From NCBI RefSeq assembly GCF_031456545.1, contig NZ_JAVDUV010000001.1:868001-932000 (forward strand): 64,000 nucleotides of DNA, in the 5' to 3' direction. This DNA comes from Agromyces sp. 3263. Lineage in GTDB: Bacteria; Actinomycetota; Actinomycetes; Actinomycetales; Microbacteriaceae. Of the stretch, positions 23,756-31,395 are shown piece after piece. How positions within the stretch are numbered: position 1 is the stretch's first letter; each line of letters begins with the position of its first letter. The position numbers and the translations under genes are program-made. The notes under the pieces are model-generated. The model searched no databases and was not told the DNA's origin. It was given only the letters and a program-made list of their open reading frames with translations.

Positions 23756-24517
23756 ATGAAGATCGTCGTCATCGGAGGCACGGGCCTCATCGGCTCCAAG
23801 GTCGTCGAGCACCTCGCCGAGTACGGTCACGAAGCCGTCCCGGCGTCGCCGAACTCGGGCGTCAACACCATCACGGGCGAGGGCCTCGCCGACGTGCTCG
23901 CCGGCGCGAACGTCGTCGTGGACGTCTCGAACTCCCCGTCGTTCGCCGACGACGACGTGGTCGCGTTCTTCACCACGTCGACGAACAACCTGCTCGACGC
24001 CGCGCGCGAGGCCGGAGTGACGCACCACGTCGCCCTGTCGGTCGTCGGTGCCGACCGCCTGCCGAACAGCGGCTACCTGCGTGCGAAGGTCGCCCAGGAG
24101 AAGCTGATCGAGGAGTCGGGGCTGCCCTTCTCCATCGTGCGCGCGACCCAGTTCTACGAGTTCGTCGGGCGCATCGCCGACGAGGCCACCGTCGACGGCA
24201 CGGCCCGGCTCAGTACGGGGCTGATGCAGCCGATGGCGGCCGCGGACGTCTCGGCCGCCGTCGCACGCGTCGCCGCCGGTGAACCCGTCAACGGCACCGT
24301 CGAGATCGGCGGCCCCAAGCGCGTCGGCCAGGACGAGCTCGTTCGCACCGCGCTCGCAGCGAAGGGCGACCCTCGCAGGGTGGTCGGCGACCCCGAGGCG
24401 CACTACTTCGGCACCCGGCTCGAGGGCACCGAGCTCGTTCCCGGCCCCGACGCGCAGCTGTCGACGACGACGTTCGCCGAATGGCTGGCTGCGCAGCCGG
24501 CCGCGGTGCAGGGATAG
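23756..24517 (+). CDS. NmrA-like NAD(P)-binding (SDR-a) protein
   Basis: 253 residues. Rossmann start MKIVVIGGTGLIGSKVVEHL, then GANVVVDVSNSPSF, STNNLLDAAREAGVTHHVAL, a LRAKVAQEKLIEESGLPFSI segment typical of atypical SDR/NmrA proteins, and QPMAAADVSAAVARVAAGEP with NGTVEIGGPKR. The classical YxxxK is missing, as usual for NmrA-like members, which act as redox sensors or reductases. Epimerase/reductase genes of this type are known ECF41 partners, and a matching promoter is present. GGAAGG precedes the ATG. Confidence 0.85.
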   Translation: MKIVVIGGTGLIGSKVVEHLAEYGHEAVPASPNSGVNTITGEGLADVLAGANVVVDVSNSPSFADDDVVAFFTTSTNNLLDAAREAGVTHHVALSVVGADRLPNSGYLRAKVAQEKLIEESGLPFSIVRATQFYEFVGRIADEATVDGTARLSTGLMQPMAAADVSAAVARVAAGEPVNGTVEIGGPKRVGQDELVRTALAAKGDPRRVVGDPEAHYFGTRLEGTELVPGPDAQLSTTTFAEWLAAQPAAVQG

Positions 24518-24558
24518 GTGCCGCGGCGGCGGCACGCGGCATCCGCTGATCGGATCGG

Positions 24559-25926
24559 CTAGGCCGGGTCGGGCTGCCGCCAGCCCTCGGGTCCGTCGGA
24601 CCCCGCCGGGTACTCGTCGAGCGGCACCCGACCGGCCCGCCAGGCGGCGAGCACGGGCTCGACGATGCGCCAGCACTCCTCGGCGACGTCACCCCTGATC
24701 GAGAGGGTCGGGTCGTCGCCGAGGATGCCCTTCAGCACCTCGCCGTAGGGCAGCAGGGCTCCCGGCACCTGCTGGGCCACGAGCGTGGTCTGCTCGAGCG
24801 CGAACGGATCGCCGCCGCCGTTCATCGTCAGTCCGATCTCAACCTCGCCGGAGCTCAGGTCGAGCTCGATCCAGTCGGAACGGGGCGTGCCCTCGAGGCC
24901 CTCGATCGGCGCGGCAGGGCGGAACACCGCACGGGCGATCTTGCGCGCGCGCCCGAGGCCCTTCCCGGAACGCAGCAGGAACGGCACCCCGCGCCAGCGA
25001 TCGGTGTCGATCCCGACCACGACCTGGGCGAGCGTCTCCGTGCCGCGCTGCGGATCGACGCCGGGCTCCTCGGCGTACGCGGGCAGGGAGCGCCCGTCGA
25101 TCTCGCCGGCGCCGTAGCGGGCCCGCCTGCTGGAGGCCACCGGATCGTCGTCCCAGACGGCGGTCCGGCGCAGCACCGCCGCGATCGCATCGCGCAGCTC
25201 CACCTCGTCGATCCGTTCGATGGGCTCCATGGCGACGAGCGCGAGGACGGCGAGCAGGTGGCTCTGGATCATGTCGACGAGCGCCCCAGAGCCGTCGTAG
25301 TAGCCGGCGCGGCCCTCGAGTCCGAGCGTCTCGTCGTAGACGATGTCGACGCGCTCGATCGCGCCCCGGTGCCACACCGGCTCGATCATGCGGTTCGCGA
25401 ACCGCGTGCCGAGGAGGTTCAGTACGGTCGCCCGGCCGAGGAAGTGGTCGATGCGGAAGACCTGGCGCTCGGGCACGATGCGGGTCAGCAGCTCGTTGAG
25501 TTCGTGGGCGCTGTCGCGATCCGAGCCGAAGGGCTTCTCGAGGGCGAGCCGCAGCCCGTCGGGCACGTCGAGGTGCTCGAGCACGAGGCAGACCCGCGCG
25601 GTCACCGCGGGCGGAAGCGCGAAGTACACGACGGGCGTGTGCGAGCACGCGGCGAGCAGGCCGGCGAGCGCGTCCGCGTCGGTCGCGTCTGCCCGCAGGT
25701 ACCGCGTCGACTCGAGCAGCCGCGAGCGCCGCGGCTCCGGCACCGCCTCGACGGCATCGGCGACGAGGTCCCGCCACTCCTGCTCGGTGCGCTCGGTCAG
25801 CCCCGAGCCGATCACCTCGAGGTCCGTCTCATGCGCCGCGAGAAGCGTGCCGAGCCCCGGCAGCAGCAGGCGTCTCGTGAGGTCGCCATCGGCCCCGAGG
25901 ATGAGCAGCGTCGCCGGATCCGTCAT
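24559..25926 (-). CDS. Glucose-6-phosphate dehydrogenase-like protein (divergent paralogue)
   Basis: 455 residues from ATG 25926 with GGGAGG upstream. Nucleotide-binding loop GADGDLTRR (11-19, in place of the usual GASGDLAKR), LALEKPFG (EKP conserved), RIDHFLGRATVLNLL at 158-172, GYYDGSGALVDMIQSHLLAVL, RWRGVPFLLRSGKGL. The canonical RIDHYLGK is changed: the substrate-contacting Lys is Arg165 here. Slightly shorter than the common 480-510 residues. It is not next to gnd, tal or opcA, so it is probably not the main pentose-phosphate enzyme; activity and cofactor preference are open. Confidence 0.82.
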   Translation of the reverse strand: MTDPATLLILGADGDLTRRLLLPGLGTLLAAHETDLEVIGSGLTERTEQEWRDLVADAVEAVPEPRRSRLLESTRYLRADATDADALAGLLAACSHTPVVYFALPPAVTARVCLVLEHLDVPDGLRLALEKPFGSDRDSAHELNELLTRIVPERQVFRIDHFLGRATVLNLLGTRFANRMIEPVWHRGAIERVDIVYDETLGLEGRAGYYDGSGALVDMIQSHLLAVLALVAMEPIERIDEVELRDAIAAVLRRTAVWDDDPVASSRRARYGAGEIDGRSLPAYAEEPGVDPQRGTETLAQVVVGIDTDRWRGVPFLLRSGKGLGRARKIARAVFRPAAPIEGLEGTPRSDWIELDLSSGEVEIGLTMNGGGDPFALEQTTLVAQQVPGALLPYGEVLKGILGDDPTLSIRGDVAEECWRIVEPVLAAWRAGRVPLDEYPAGSDGPEGWRQPDPA

Positions 25927-26031
25927 GCGTGCCTCCCGTGGGACGCGCGTCACACGAGGGCGCGCCTGCAGCCACGGTAGGCGCGATCAGGGCCGGCGCG
26001 CCACGTCGGCGGCGGGGTTGACACGGGCTGC

Positions 26032-26907
26032 TCAGCGGGTGAGCGCCGCCTCCTCGTCGAGCCAGCCCAGCTTGTCGGGGTTCGCAACGGAGTACAGGCG
26101 TGCGATCCGCCCGTCCGCGATGTCCATGCTGACCGCGCCGACCAGCTCCCCGGCGACCTCGACGCGCACGCCCGGCTGGCCGTTGACCCAGATCGGACGA
26201 GCCGTGAACGGCCGGTCGAGCTTCGAGAGCCCGCCCATGAGGTACCGCGCCATCTTGTCGGCGCCGACGATGGGCCGGCGAGCGGCCCCGCGCACCACTC
26301 CGCCGCCATCGGCGACGGACACCACGTCGGGCGCGAGCACGTCCATGAGCCCCTGCACGTCGCCGGAGCTCACGGCCGCGATGAATCTCGCCACGACGGC
26401 CTCCTGCTCGGTCCGGTCCACGGTCACCCGCGGACGGCGCGCTGCGACGTGGTCCTTCGCGCGGTGCGCGATCTGCCGCACGGCGGCGGGCGTCTTGTCG
26501 ACCGCCTTGGCGATCTCGTCGTAGGGCACGTCGAACACCTCGCGCAGCACGAACACCGCGCGTTCGGTGGGTGCGAGCGTCTCGAGCACGGTGAGCATCG
26601 CCATCGAAACGCTCTCGGCGAGCTCGACGTCGTCGGCGACATCCGGACTCGTGAGCAGCGGCTCGGGCAGCCACTCGCCGACGTACTCCTCGCGGCGCCG
26701 CGACACGGTGCGCAGGTGGTTCAGCGCCTGGCGGGTGACGATCCGCACGAGGTAGGCGCGTGGTTCGCGCACCTCGCCCCGGTCGACGTCCTTCCATCGC
26801 AGCCAGGACTCCTGCAGCACGTCCTCGGCGTCGGCCGCGGAGCCGAGCAGCTCGTAGGCGACGGTGAAGAGCAGGCCGCGATGCGTCACGAACGGGTCTT
26901 CGCTCAT
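26032..26907 (-). CDS. Second ECF41-family sigma factor (SigJ-type)
   Basis: 291 residues from ATG 26907 (MSEDPFVTHRGLLF). Region 2: YELLGSAADAEDVLQESWLRW; WLPEP at 79-83; region 4: LAPTERAVFVLREVFDVPYD with TPAAVRQIAHRAKDHV; NTF2-like tail from about 168 with DGGG at 200-203 and a perfect NPDKL at 276-280. It is a paralogue of the SigJ encoded 3 kb away. A TGTCACA-N16-TGTC element sits about 125 bases upstream of its start, so it too may be autoregulated. The DDN-like gene upstream is on the same strand. Confidence 0.92.
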   Translation of the reverse strand: MSEDPFVTHRGLLFTVAYELLGSAADAEDVLQESWLRWKDVDRGEVREPRAYLVRIVTRQALNHLRTVSRRREEYVGEWLPEPLLTSPDVADDVELAESVSMAMLTVLETLAPTERAVFVLREVFDVPYDEIAKAVDKTPAAVRQIAHRAKDHVAARRPRVTVDRTEQEAVVARFIAAVSSGDVQGLMDVLAPDVVSVADGGGVVRGAARRPIVGADKMARYLMGGLSKLDRPFTARPIWVNGQPGVRVEVAGELVGAVSMDIADGRIARLYSVANPDKLGWLDEEAALTR

Positions 26908-27031
26908 GCGGGCGAGCCTACTTCGGCCGGGCGAGGGGCGATCGGGGCAGGGCCAGGGCTCCGCCAGCCCGTTGGTGCGTTGGTCATGTGTCCTCCGATG
27001 TTGGTGCACGAGTTCGTACCGTCGCCATGGA

Positions 27032-27058
27032 GACACCGGCCGCACGCCGGTTGTGACA
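27032..27058 (-). promoter_or_regulatory. Candidate ECF41 promoter before the second sigma factor
   Basis: Read on the minus strand: TGTCACA (27058-27052), 16 bases, TGTC (27035-27032). The -35 block is the perfect ECF41 heptamer and spacing equals the three plus-strand copies; the -10 block differs in its first base. The leader to the start codon is about 125 bases. Confidence 0.5.
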
Positions 27059-27081
27059 TCGGGGCAGGAGCGGGAGACCCG

Positions 27082-27483
27082 TCAGCCCCGCCGTAGCACG
27101 ATCGCCGCCGGGAACCGGGCGATCACCGGCCGGTACCGCGGCTCCGCCAGGGCGGCCGCCTCCTCCGCGCCGACGATGCGGGGCGCCGTCGCCCGGTGGA
27201 GGGTGCCCTTCCACTGGAGCACCGCGCCATCCTCGGCGAGCACGTTCCGCGCCCAGTTCGTGCCGGTGCCCCATGGCAGTCCGATGAGGAACACGTCGTC
27301 GGCCACGGTGGGCACGAGGGCGATGGGGGTCGCGTAGTACGTGCCACTGCGGCGCCCGCGATGGTGGATGATCCCCCAGAGCGGCATCCAGCGGCGCCCG
27401 GCGAGCGCCATCGCGAACGGCGCCGACATCCGCAGCGCCCATCGTGGCGGACCACCCGCCCGCCGCGCCGGCTCGGCCATCAT
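27082..27483 (-). CDS. Small DDN/nitroreductase-like protein
   Basis: 133 residues starting with two ATGs (27483, 27480). Core resembles DDN-like split barrels: WGIIHHRGRRSGTYYATPIA, DDVFLIGLPWGTGTNWARNV, AVLQWKGTLHRATAPRIVGA and YRPVIARFPAAIVLRRG. It is shorter than the 154-residue copy at 18238 and lacks its C-terminal helix. Probably binds F420 or flavin, or has lost activity. It lies directly upstream of the second ECF41 gene on the same strand, with the sigma promoter in the gap. Confidence 0.72.
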   Translation of the reverse strand: MMAEPARRAGGPPRWALRMSAPFAMALAGRRWMPLWGIIHHRGRRSGTYYATPIALVPTVADDVFLIGLPWGTGTNWARNVLAEDGAVLQWKGTLHRATAPRIVGAEEAAALAEPRYRPVIARFPAAIVLRRG

Positions 27484-27510
27484 GTCGCCGCCGCCCGAGT
27501 CCGGCCGCCG

Positions 27511-27873
27511 TCAGCTCGGCAGCTCGACGGTGTACGACACGATCTCGGTGACGCGCCCGTCGACGAAGTCGTAGATGTCGCACGAGGCCACAACGGAGAC
27601 GTCGCCGTCGGCCTCCGTGTAGCGGGCGAGCGTGTCGACGACGACGCTGTCCTCGCCGACGACGCTCCGGAACCGCTGGAACTCCGTCGTCACGTCGGCG
27701 AGGTACTCGGCCGTCTTCTCGCACGTCTTCTTCACCGCCTTCCGGCCCATCACGGGGTCGGTGCCGACGAGCGTCCACACGATGTCATCGGCGAGGTGCG
27801 GCAGTGCGACCTCGAAGCGATGGCTGGAGAAGGCGCGGGCGATCTGCTCGGTGGTGAGGTCGGTGTGCTCCAT
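27511..27873 (-). CDS. SnoaL-like/NTF2-fold protein
   Basis: 120 residues from ATG 27873 (AAAGGG upstream). NTF2-like pattern: TEQIARAFSSHRFEVALPHL, DDIVWTLVGTDPVMGRKAV, VTTEFQRFRSVVGEDSVVVD, ADGDVSVVASCDIYDFVDGR and VTEIVSYTVEL. Likely a small-ligand-binding protein. It lies 27 bases upstream of the DDN-like gene and may be the first gene of a SnoaL-DDN-sigma set. Confidence 0.78.
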   Translation of the reverse strand: MEHTDLTTEQIARAFSSHRFEVALPHLADDIVWTLVGTDPVMGRKAVKKTCEKTAEYLADVTTEFQRFRSVVGEDSVVVDTLARYTEADGDVSVVASCDIYDFVDGRVTEIVSYTVELPS

Positions 27874-28011
27874 GTGCCGTGCCCTTTCGCGCGGCCTCCC
27901 GCGCCTCGCCGGTTTGCGGATGCGATCAGGCTCCTCCGGGCGACCGCCGTCGTCAAGGGCGCATCCGGGACCGACTGGAAGAATGACGCCATCGGCGGCG
28001 TTGCCCTCAGC

Positions 28012-29040
28012 ATGAGAGCGATCGCATATTCGCAGACCGGTGACTCGTCCGTCCTCGCCCTCGTGGAGCGTGAGCTCCCCGAGCCGGGCGCACGCGAGGT
28101 GCGCGTCCGCATCGTCGTGTCGGGCGTGAACCCCACCGACTGGAAGGCCCGTGCCGGTGGCCGGCCCGGCACGCCGACCCCGTTCCCCGAGGTGGTGCCG
28201 AACCAGGACGGCGCGGGCGTCGTCGACGCGGTGGGCGCCGACGTGACGCACCTCGAGGTGGGCGACCGGGTATGGGTGCTCCTCGCCGCGCACGCCCGGC
28301 CGACCGGCACCGCACAGGAGTACGCGGTGCTTCCTGCAGAGCGGGTCGTCAGGCTCCCGGATGCCGCGAGCTTCGACATCGGGGCCTCGCTCGGCGTTCC
28401 CGCCATCACCGCGCACCGTGCCCTCACCGTCGCCGACGGCGGCCCGACCCGGCTCGCACCGGGCGCCCTCGACGGACGCACGGTGCTCGTCGCCGGCGGA
28501 GCCGGTGCCGTCGGACACGCGGCGATCCAGCTCGCCCGCTGGGCGGGCGCGCGGGTGATCACCACGGTCAGCTCGCCCGAGAAGGCCGCGCTCGCCACCG
28601 CGGCCGGGGCCCACCACGTGGTGAACTACCGCGAGGGCGATGCCGCTGAGGCGATCCGCGGCATCGCGCCCGACGGGATCGACCAGGTCGTCGAGGTCTC
28701 CCCCGCGCGCAACGCCGAGCTGAACGCGCGGGTGCTCGCCAACCACGGCACCGTCGCGGTCTACGCGACCGACGGCGGCGCCGAGATGACGCTCGACGTG
28801 CGTCACCACTTCGCGCTCAACGTGCGCTACCAGTTCATGCTGCTCTACACGGTGGGCGACGCGGCACTGGCGGCCGCCGCCGAGGACCTCGACCGGGCGC
28901 TCGCCGACGGCGCGCTCGACGTGGGTGAGGCGGCGGGCCTGCCGCTGACCAGGTTCCCACTCGAGCGCACCGCCGACGCGCACGACGCGGTCGAGGCGGG
29001 CACGGTCGGCAAGGTGCTCATCGACGTCGCCGATGCCTGA
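28012..29040 (+). CDS. NADPH:quinone reductase-like zinc-free MDR oxidoreductase
   Basis: 342 residues of the medium-chain dehydrogenase/reductase family. GroES-like part: RVRIVVSGVNPTDWKARAG, VVPNQDGAGVVDAVGADVTH, VGDRVWVLL. The LGVPAITAHRAL helix leads to the Rossmann motif VLVAGGAGAVGHAAIQLARW. No catalytic or structural Cys zinc ligands are visible, so it belongs with quinone reductases/enone reductases using NADPH. Divergent from the SnoaL-like gene with 138 bases between; no SigJ-type element is visible there. Confidence 0.87.
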   Translation: MRAIAYSQTGDSSVLALVERELPEPGAREVRVRIVVSGVNPTDWKARAGGRPGTPTPFPEVVPNQDGAGVVDAVGADVTHLEVGDRVWVLLAAHARPTGTAQEYAVLPAERVVRLPDAASFDIGASLGVPAITAHRALTVADGGPTRLAPGALDGRTVLVAGGAGAVGHAAIQLARWAGARVITTVSSPEKAALATAAGAHHVVNYREGDAAEAIRGIAPDGIDQVVEVSPARNAELNARVLANHGTVAVYATDGGAEMTLDVRHHFALNVRYQFMLLYTVGDAALAAAAEDLDRALADGALDVGEAAGLPLTRFPLERTADAHDAVEAGTVGKVLIDVADA

Positions 29041-29077
29041 CCCAAGCCGGCGGTGAGCCCGCGATAGGCTCGCCGCC

Positions 29078-29449
29078 GTGCCCGCCGCGATCGCCCTGAC
29101 CGTCATCCTCGCCCTGCTCGCCGTCTTCCAGCTCGCGCTCGTGCTCGGCGCGCCGCTCGGGCGCTTCGCGTGGGGCGGCACCCACCAGGTGCTCCCCCCG
29201 CGACTCCGCGTCGGCAGCGCCGCGTCGATCGTGATCTACGCGGTGATCGCCGTGCTCGCCCTCGACCGCGTGGGCGCGATCGATCTCGTGCCCGACGTGG
29301 TGTCGACGGTTGGCATGTGGGTCGTCGTCGCCTACTTCGTGCTCGGCATCCCGCTCAATGCGATGTCGCGAAGCCGCCCCGAGCGCGTCACGATGACGCC
29401 GGTCGTCGCGGTGCTGGCGGTACTCAGCCTCATCGTCGCGCTGTCCTGA
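29078..29449 (+). CDS. Small integral membrane protein, 123 aa
   Basis: 123 residues from GTG 29078. Four hydrophobic segments: ALTVILALLAVFQLALVLGA, AASIVIYAVIAVLALDRV, GMWVVVAYFVLGIPLNAM and VVAVLAVLSLIVALS. A conserved-looking GAPLGRFAWGGTHQVLPPRL loop follows helix 1; I recall no firm family function. The last bases CTGTCCTGA are repeated 16 bases further on, duplicating the stop codon. Confidence 0.65.
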   Translation: MPAAIALTVILALLAVFQLALVLGAPLGRFAWGGTHQVLPPRLRVGSAASIVIYAVIAVLALDRVGAIDLVPDVVSTVGMWVVVAYFVLGIPLNAMSRSRPERVTMTPVVAVLAVLSLIVALS

Positions 29450-29483
29450 CCGTGGCCTGTCCTGAGCCGTCGCCCGGTCAGGT

Positions 29484-29963
29484 TCAGTCCGCGAGCCGCG
29501 TGTGCACCATCCGCCAGTTGATCGGCGCCCAGGTCGCACCGCCATCGAACGAGAAGTCCTGTTCCCACACGGGATGCTCCGTCGCCGTCTCGATCCAGTG
29601 GAACCTCGCGAGGAAGGTGATGCCGTCGCGCTCCCCGGGGCCGACGAACGTGCCGACCCCGTCGTGGAAGCGCCCACGCACCGGATCGTCGAGGACGCCC
29701 GGGTTGGCGACGGAGGCCCACCAGATGGCCCACTCGTCGGCCTCGGGCGAGTAGAGGCGGAGGGTGAAGCCGTTGAACGCCGTGCCGTCGTCGAGCGTGC
29801 CGACGGTCTCATCAGCCGTGCCGAGTCCGCCGAGGATCGGGGCGACGTCGGAGCTCGATTCGAACGTGGTCCAGGTCGTGCACCCCGGGTCGAACGGATC
29901 AGCCAGCCGCTCGTGCCGCACAGACCATCGGCCGAGGATGAAGTCGAAGTCCGAGGCGCTCAT
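29484..29963 (-). CDS. DUF1579-like protein
   Basis: 159 residues with the pattern of DUF1579-type beta-barrel proteins: FDFILGRWSVRHERLADPFD, CTTWTTFESSSDVAPILGGL, AFNGFTLRLYSPEADEWAIW, GRFHDGVGTFVGPGERDGIT and FHWIETATEHPVWEQDFSFDG. Function of the family is unknown. Starts at ATG 29963. Confidence 0.7.
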   Translation of the reverse strand: MSASDFDFILGRWSVRHERLADPFDPGCTTWTTFESSSDVAPILGGLGTADETVGTLDDGTAFNGFTLRLYSPEADEWAIWWASVANPGVLDDPVRGRFHDGVGTFVGPGERDGITFLARFHWIETATEHPVWEQDFSFDGGATWAPINWRMVHTRLAD

Positions 29964-30049
29964 GCCGTCACGCTAGGGCGCCCCTCCGACACTCGCCGCG
30001 GCGACGCCGGAGCGTGATGCCGCGCGCGAGGCCGGGGTGGCGCCGCCGC

Positions 30050-30526
30050 TCAGGCGTGCTGGTCGGGCTCGCCCTCCTCGGGCTCGACGGCCCACGACGG
30101 CGGCTCGTCCTTGCCCGTCTCCTCGGCCTTCTCCGCGTCGTCGGCGGTCGGCTGCACGGCGCCGGCCGCGTGGTGCACGGGGGCGTACACCGTGTAGAGC
30201 CGCAGCGGCACGTCACCGGTGTTCTCGACGTCGTGCCACGTGCCCGCGGGCACCTGGATGCTCCAGCCGTCGCCGACGTCCTCCTGGAAGCTCAGGTCGT
30301 CCTTGGACGGCCCCATCTTCACGCGGCCCCGCCCCGCGTCGAGCCGTAGGAACTGGTCCGTCTCGGGGTGCGACTCGAGGCCGATCGACTCGCCGACCGG
30401 AATGGACATGAGCGTGACCTGCAGGTACTTCCCGGTCCAGGCGACGGTGCGGTAGTTCGCGTTCTGCCTCGTCGCGGTCTCGATGTCGAAGGCGTTCGGC
30501 TCGGGCCCGTTGTCGGTGATGTCCAT
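30050..30526 (-). CDS. Cupin-domain protein
   Basis: 158 residues from ATG 30526. Cupin motifs: LESHPETDQFLRLDAGRGRV (motif 1 with His/Glu ligands) and WSIQVPAGTWHDVENTGDVP (motif 2, His). LRLYTVYAPVHHAAG follows, then an acidic C-terminal tail (DDAEKAEETGKDEPPSWAVEP) that is likely disordered. These metal-binding barrels include sugar isomerases and dioxygenases; close relatives are uncharacterised mannose-6-P-isomerase-like cupins. GGAAGGGG lies upstream. Confidence 0.82.
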   Translation of the reverse strand: MDITDNGPEPNAFDIETATRQNANYRTVAWTGKYLQVTLMSIPVGESIGLESHPETDQFLRLDAGRGRVKMGPSKDDLSFQEDVGDGWSIQVPAGTWHDVENTGDVPLRLYTVYAPVHHAAGAVQPTADDAEKAEETGKDEPPSWAVEPEEGEPDQHA

Positions 30527-30655
30527 GGTGTCGCTTCCCCTTCCCACGATGGTCGGTCGACGGATGCCGCGTGGCGGCGTTCCTCCTCGAGGCTAGCCAC
30601 CGCCGCCCCCGGCGTGCAGGGGTTGCGCGGCCGGCCCGTGTGGTGGAAGGCGCCG

Positions 30656-31384
30656 TCAGCCCAGTCGCAGCCACGGCCCGTGGCCGGGCAGGAGGACCTC
30701 GACCGGCAGCTCGTCGAGCACCGTGGCCATCGACGCGTGTGCGACCGGGTCGTCGTGATTGAACATGGATGCCAGCACATGCGGCCCGTGCTCCCGAGAC
30801 GTCGGATGTCCCGTGACGATGCCGTCGCCGCTGACGAGCACGCCGTGGTCGGGCAGCCAGTACATGAGGTGGCCCGGCGTGTGCCCGGGCGTCAGGACCG
30901 GAATGACCCGGTGCCCGCTGAAGCGGTGCTCGCGACCGGGCTCGATCGGGCGCGGGTCGGGCACCCCCACGTCGGCGAGGCCGCCCGCCGCGATCGCGCG
31001 CGCCGTCCATGCCATGACCGACGGCCGCCAGAGGCTCGGCAACAGGTCCTGCACGCCCACCTGGTGCGTCACCTCGCGCGTCACGTTGGGCAGCTCGTCG
31101 GCCGACGCCAGCACCGCGGCATCCGGCCACTCGGCCAGCAGCCCGCGGACCGCGCCGATGTGGTCGCTGTGCCCGTGCGTGATGAGCACGGTGGTGAGCT
31201 CGCCGCCGACGTCGTCGAGCACGCGGGAGACGCGTCGCAGGTCGCTCGGGTAGCCGGCGTCGATGAGCGTGAGCGTGCCGTCGCCGGACAGCACGGTCCA
31301 GTTCACGAGCGGCGTCTGCACGAAGTGGATGCCGGGTGCGATGACCTCGACGTTCGGGTGCGTTCGCCCAGCGGTGCGCATCAT
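30656..31384 (-). CDS. Metallo-beta-lactamase-fold hydrolase
   Basis: 242 residues starting with two ATGs (31384, 31381). Metal-binding motif THGHSDHIG (H70, H72, D74, H75), GHTPGHLMYW (third-motif His), VLVSGDGIV (bridging Asp) and LLPGHGPWL. Glyoxalase II/quorum-lactonase-like subgroup; substrate unknown. The long frame upstream is an overlap with the lipoprotein gene and is not part of it. Only 11 bases separate it from the lipoprotein stop, so they may be co-transcribed. Confidence 0.87.
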   Translation of the reverse strand: MMRTAGRTHPNVEVIAPGIHFVQTPLVNWTVLSGDGTLTLIDAGYPSDLRRVSRVLDDVGGELTTVLITHGHSDHIGAVRGLLAEWPDAAVLASADELPNVTREVTHQVGVQDLLPSLWRPSVMAWTARAIAAGGLADVGVPDPRPIEPGREHRFSGHRVIPVLTPGHTPGHLMYWLPDHGVLVSGDGIVTGHPTSREHGPHVLASMFNHDDPVAHASMATVLDELPVEVLLPGHGPWLRLG

Positions 31385-31395
31385 GGTCGTGACGG

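Noticed and set aside
25961..25985. CGCGCCT/AGGCGCG hairpin between the second sigma gene and the G6PD-like gene as a terminator
   Set aside because: A 7-bp stem with an 11-base loop and no T-run is weak in DNA of this GC content.
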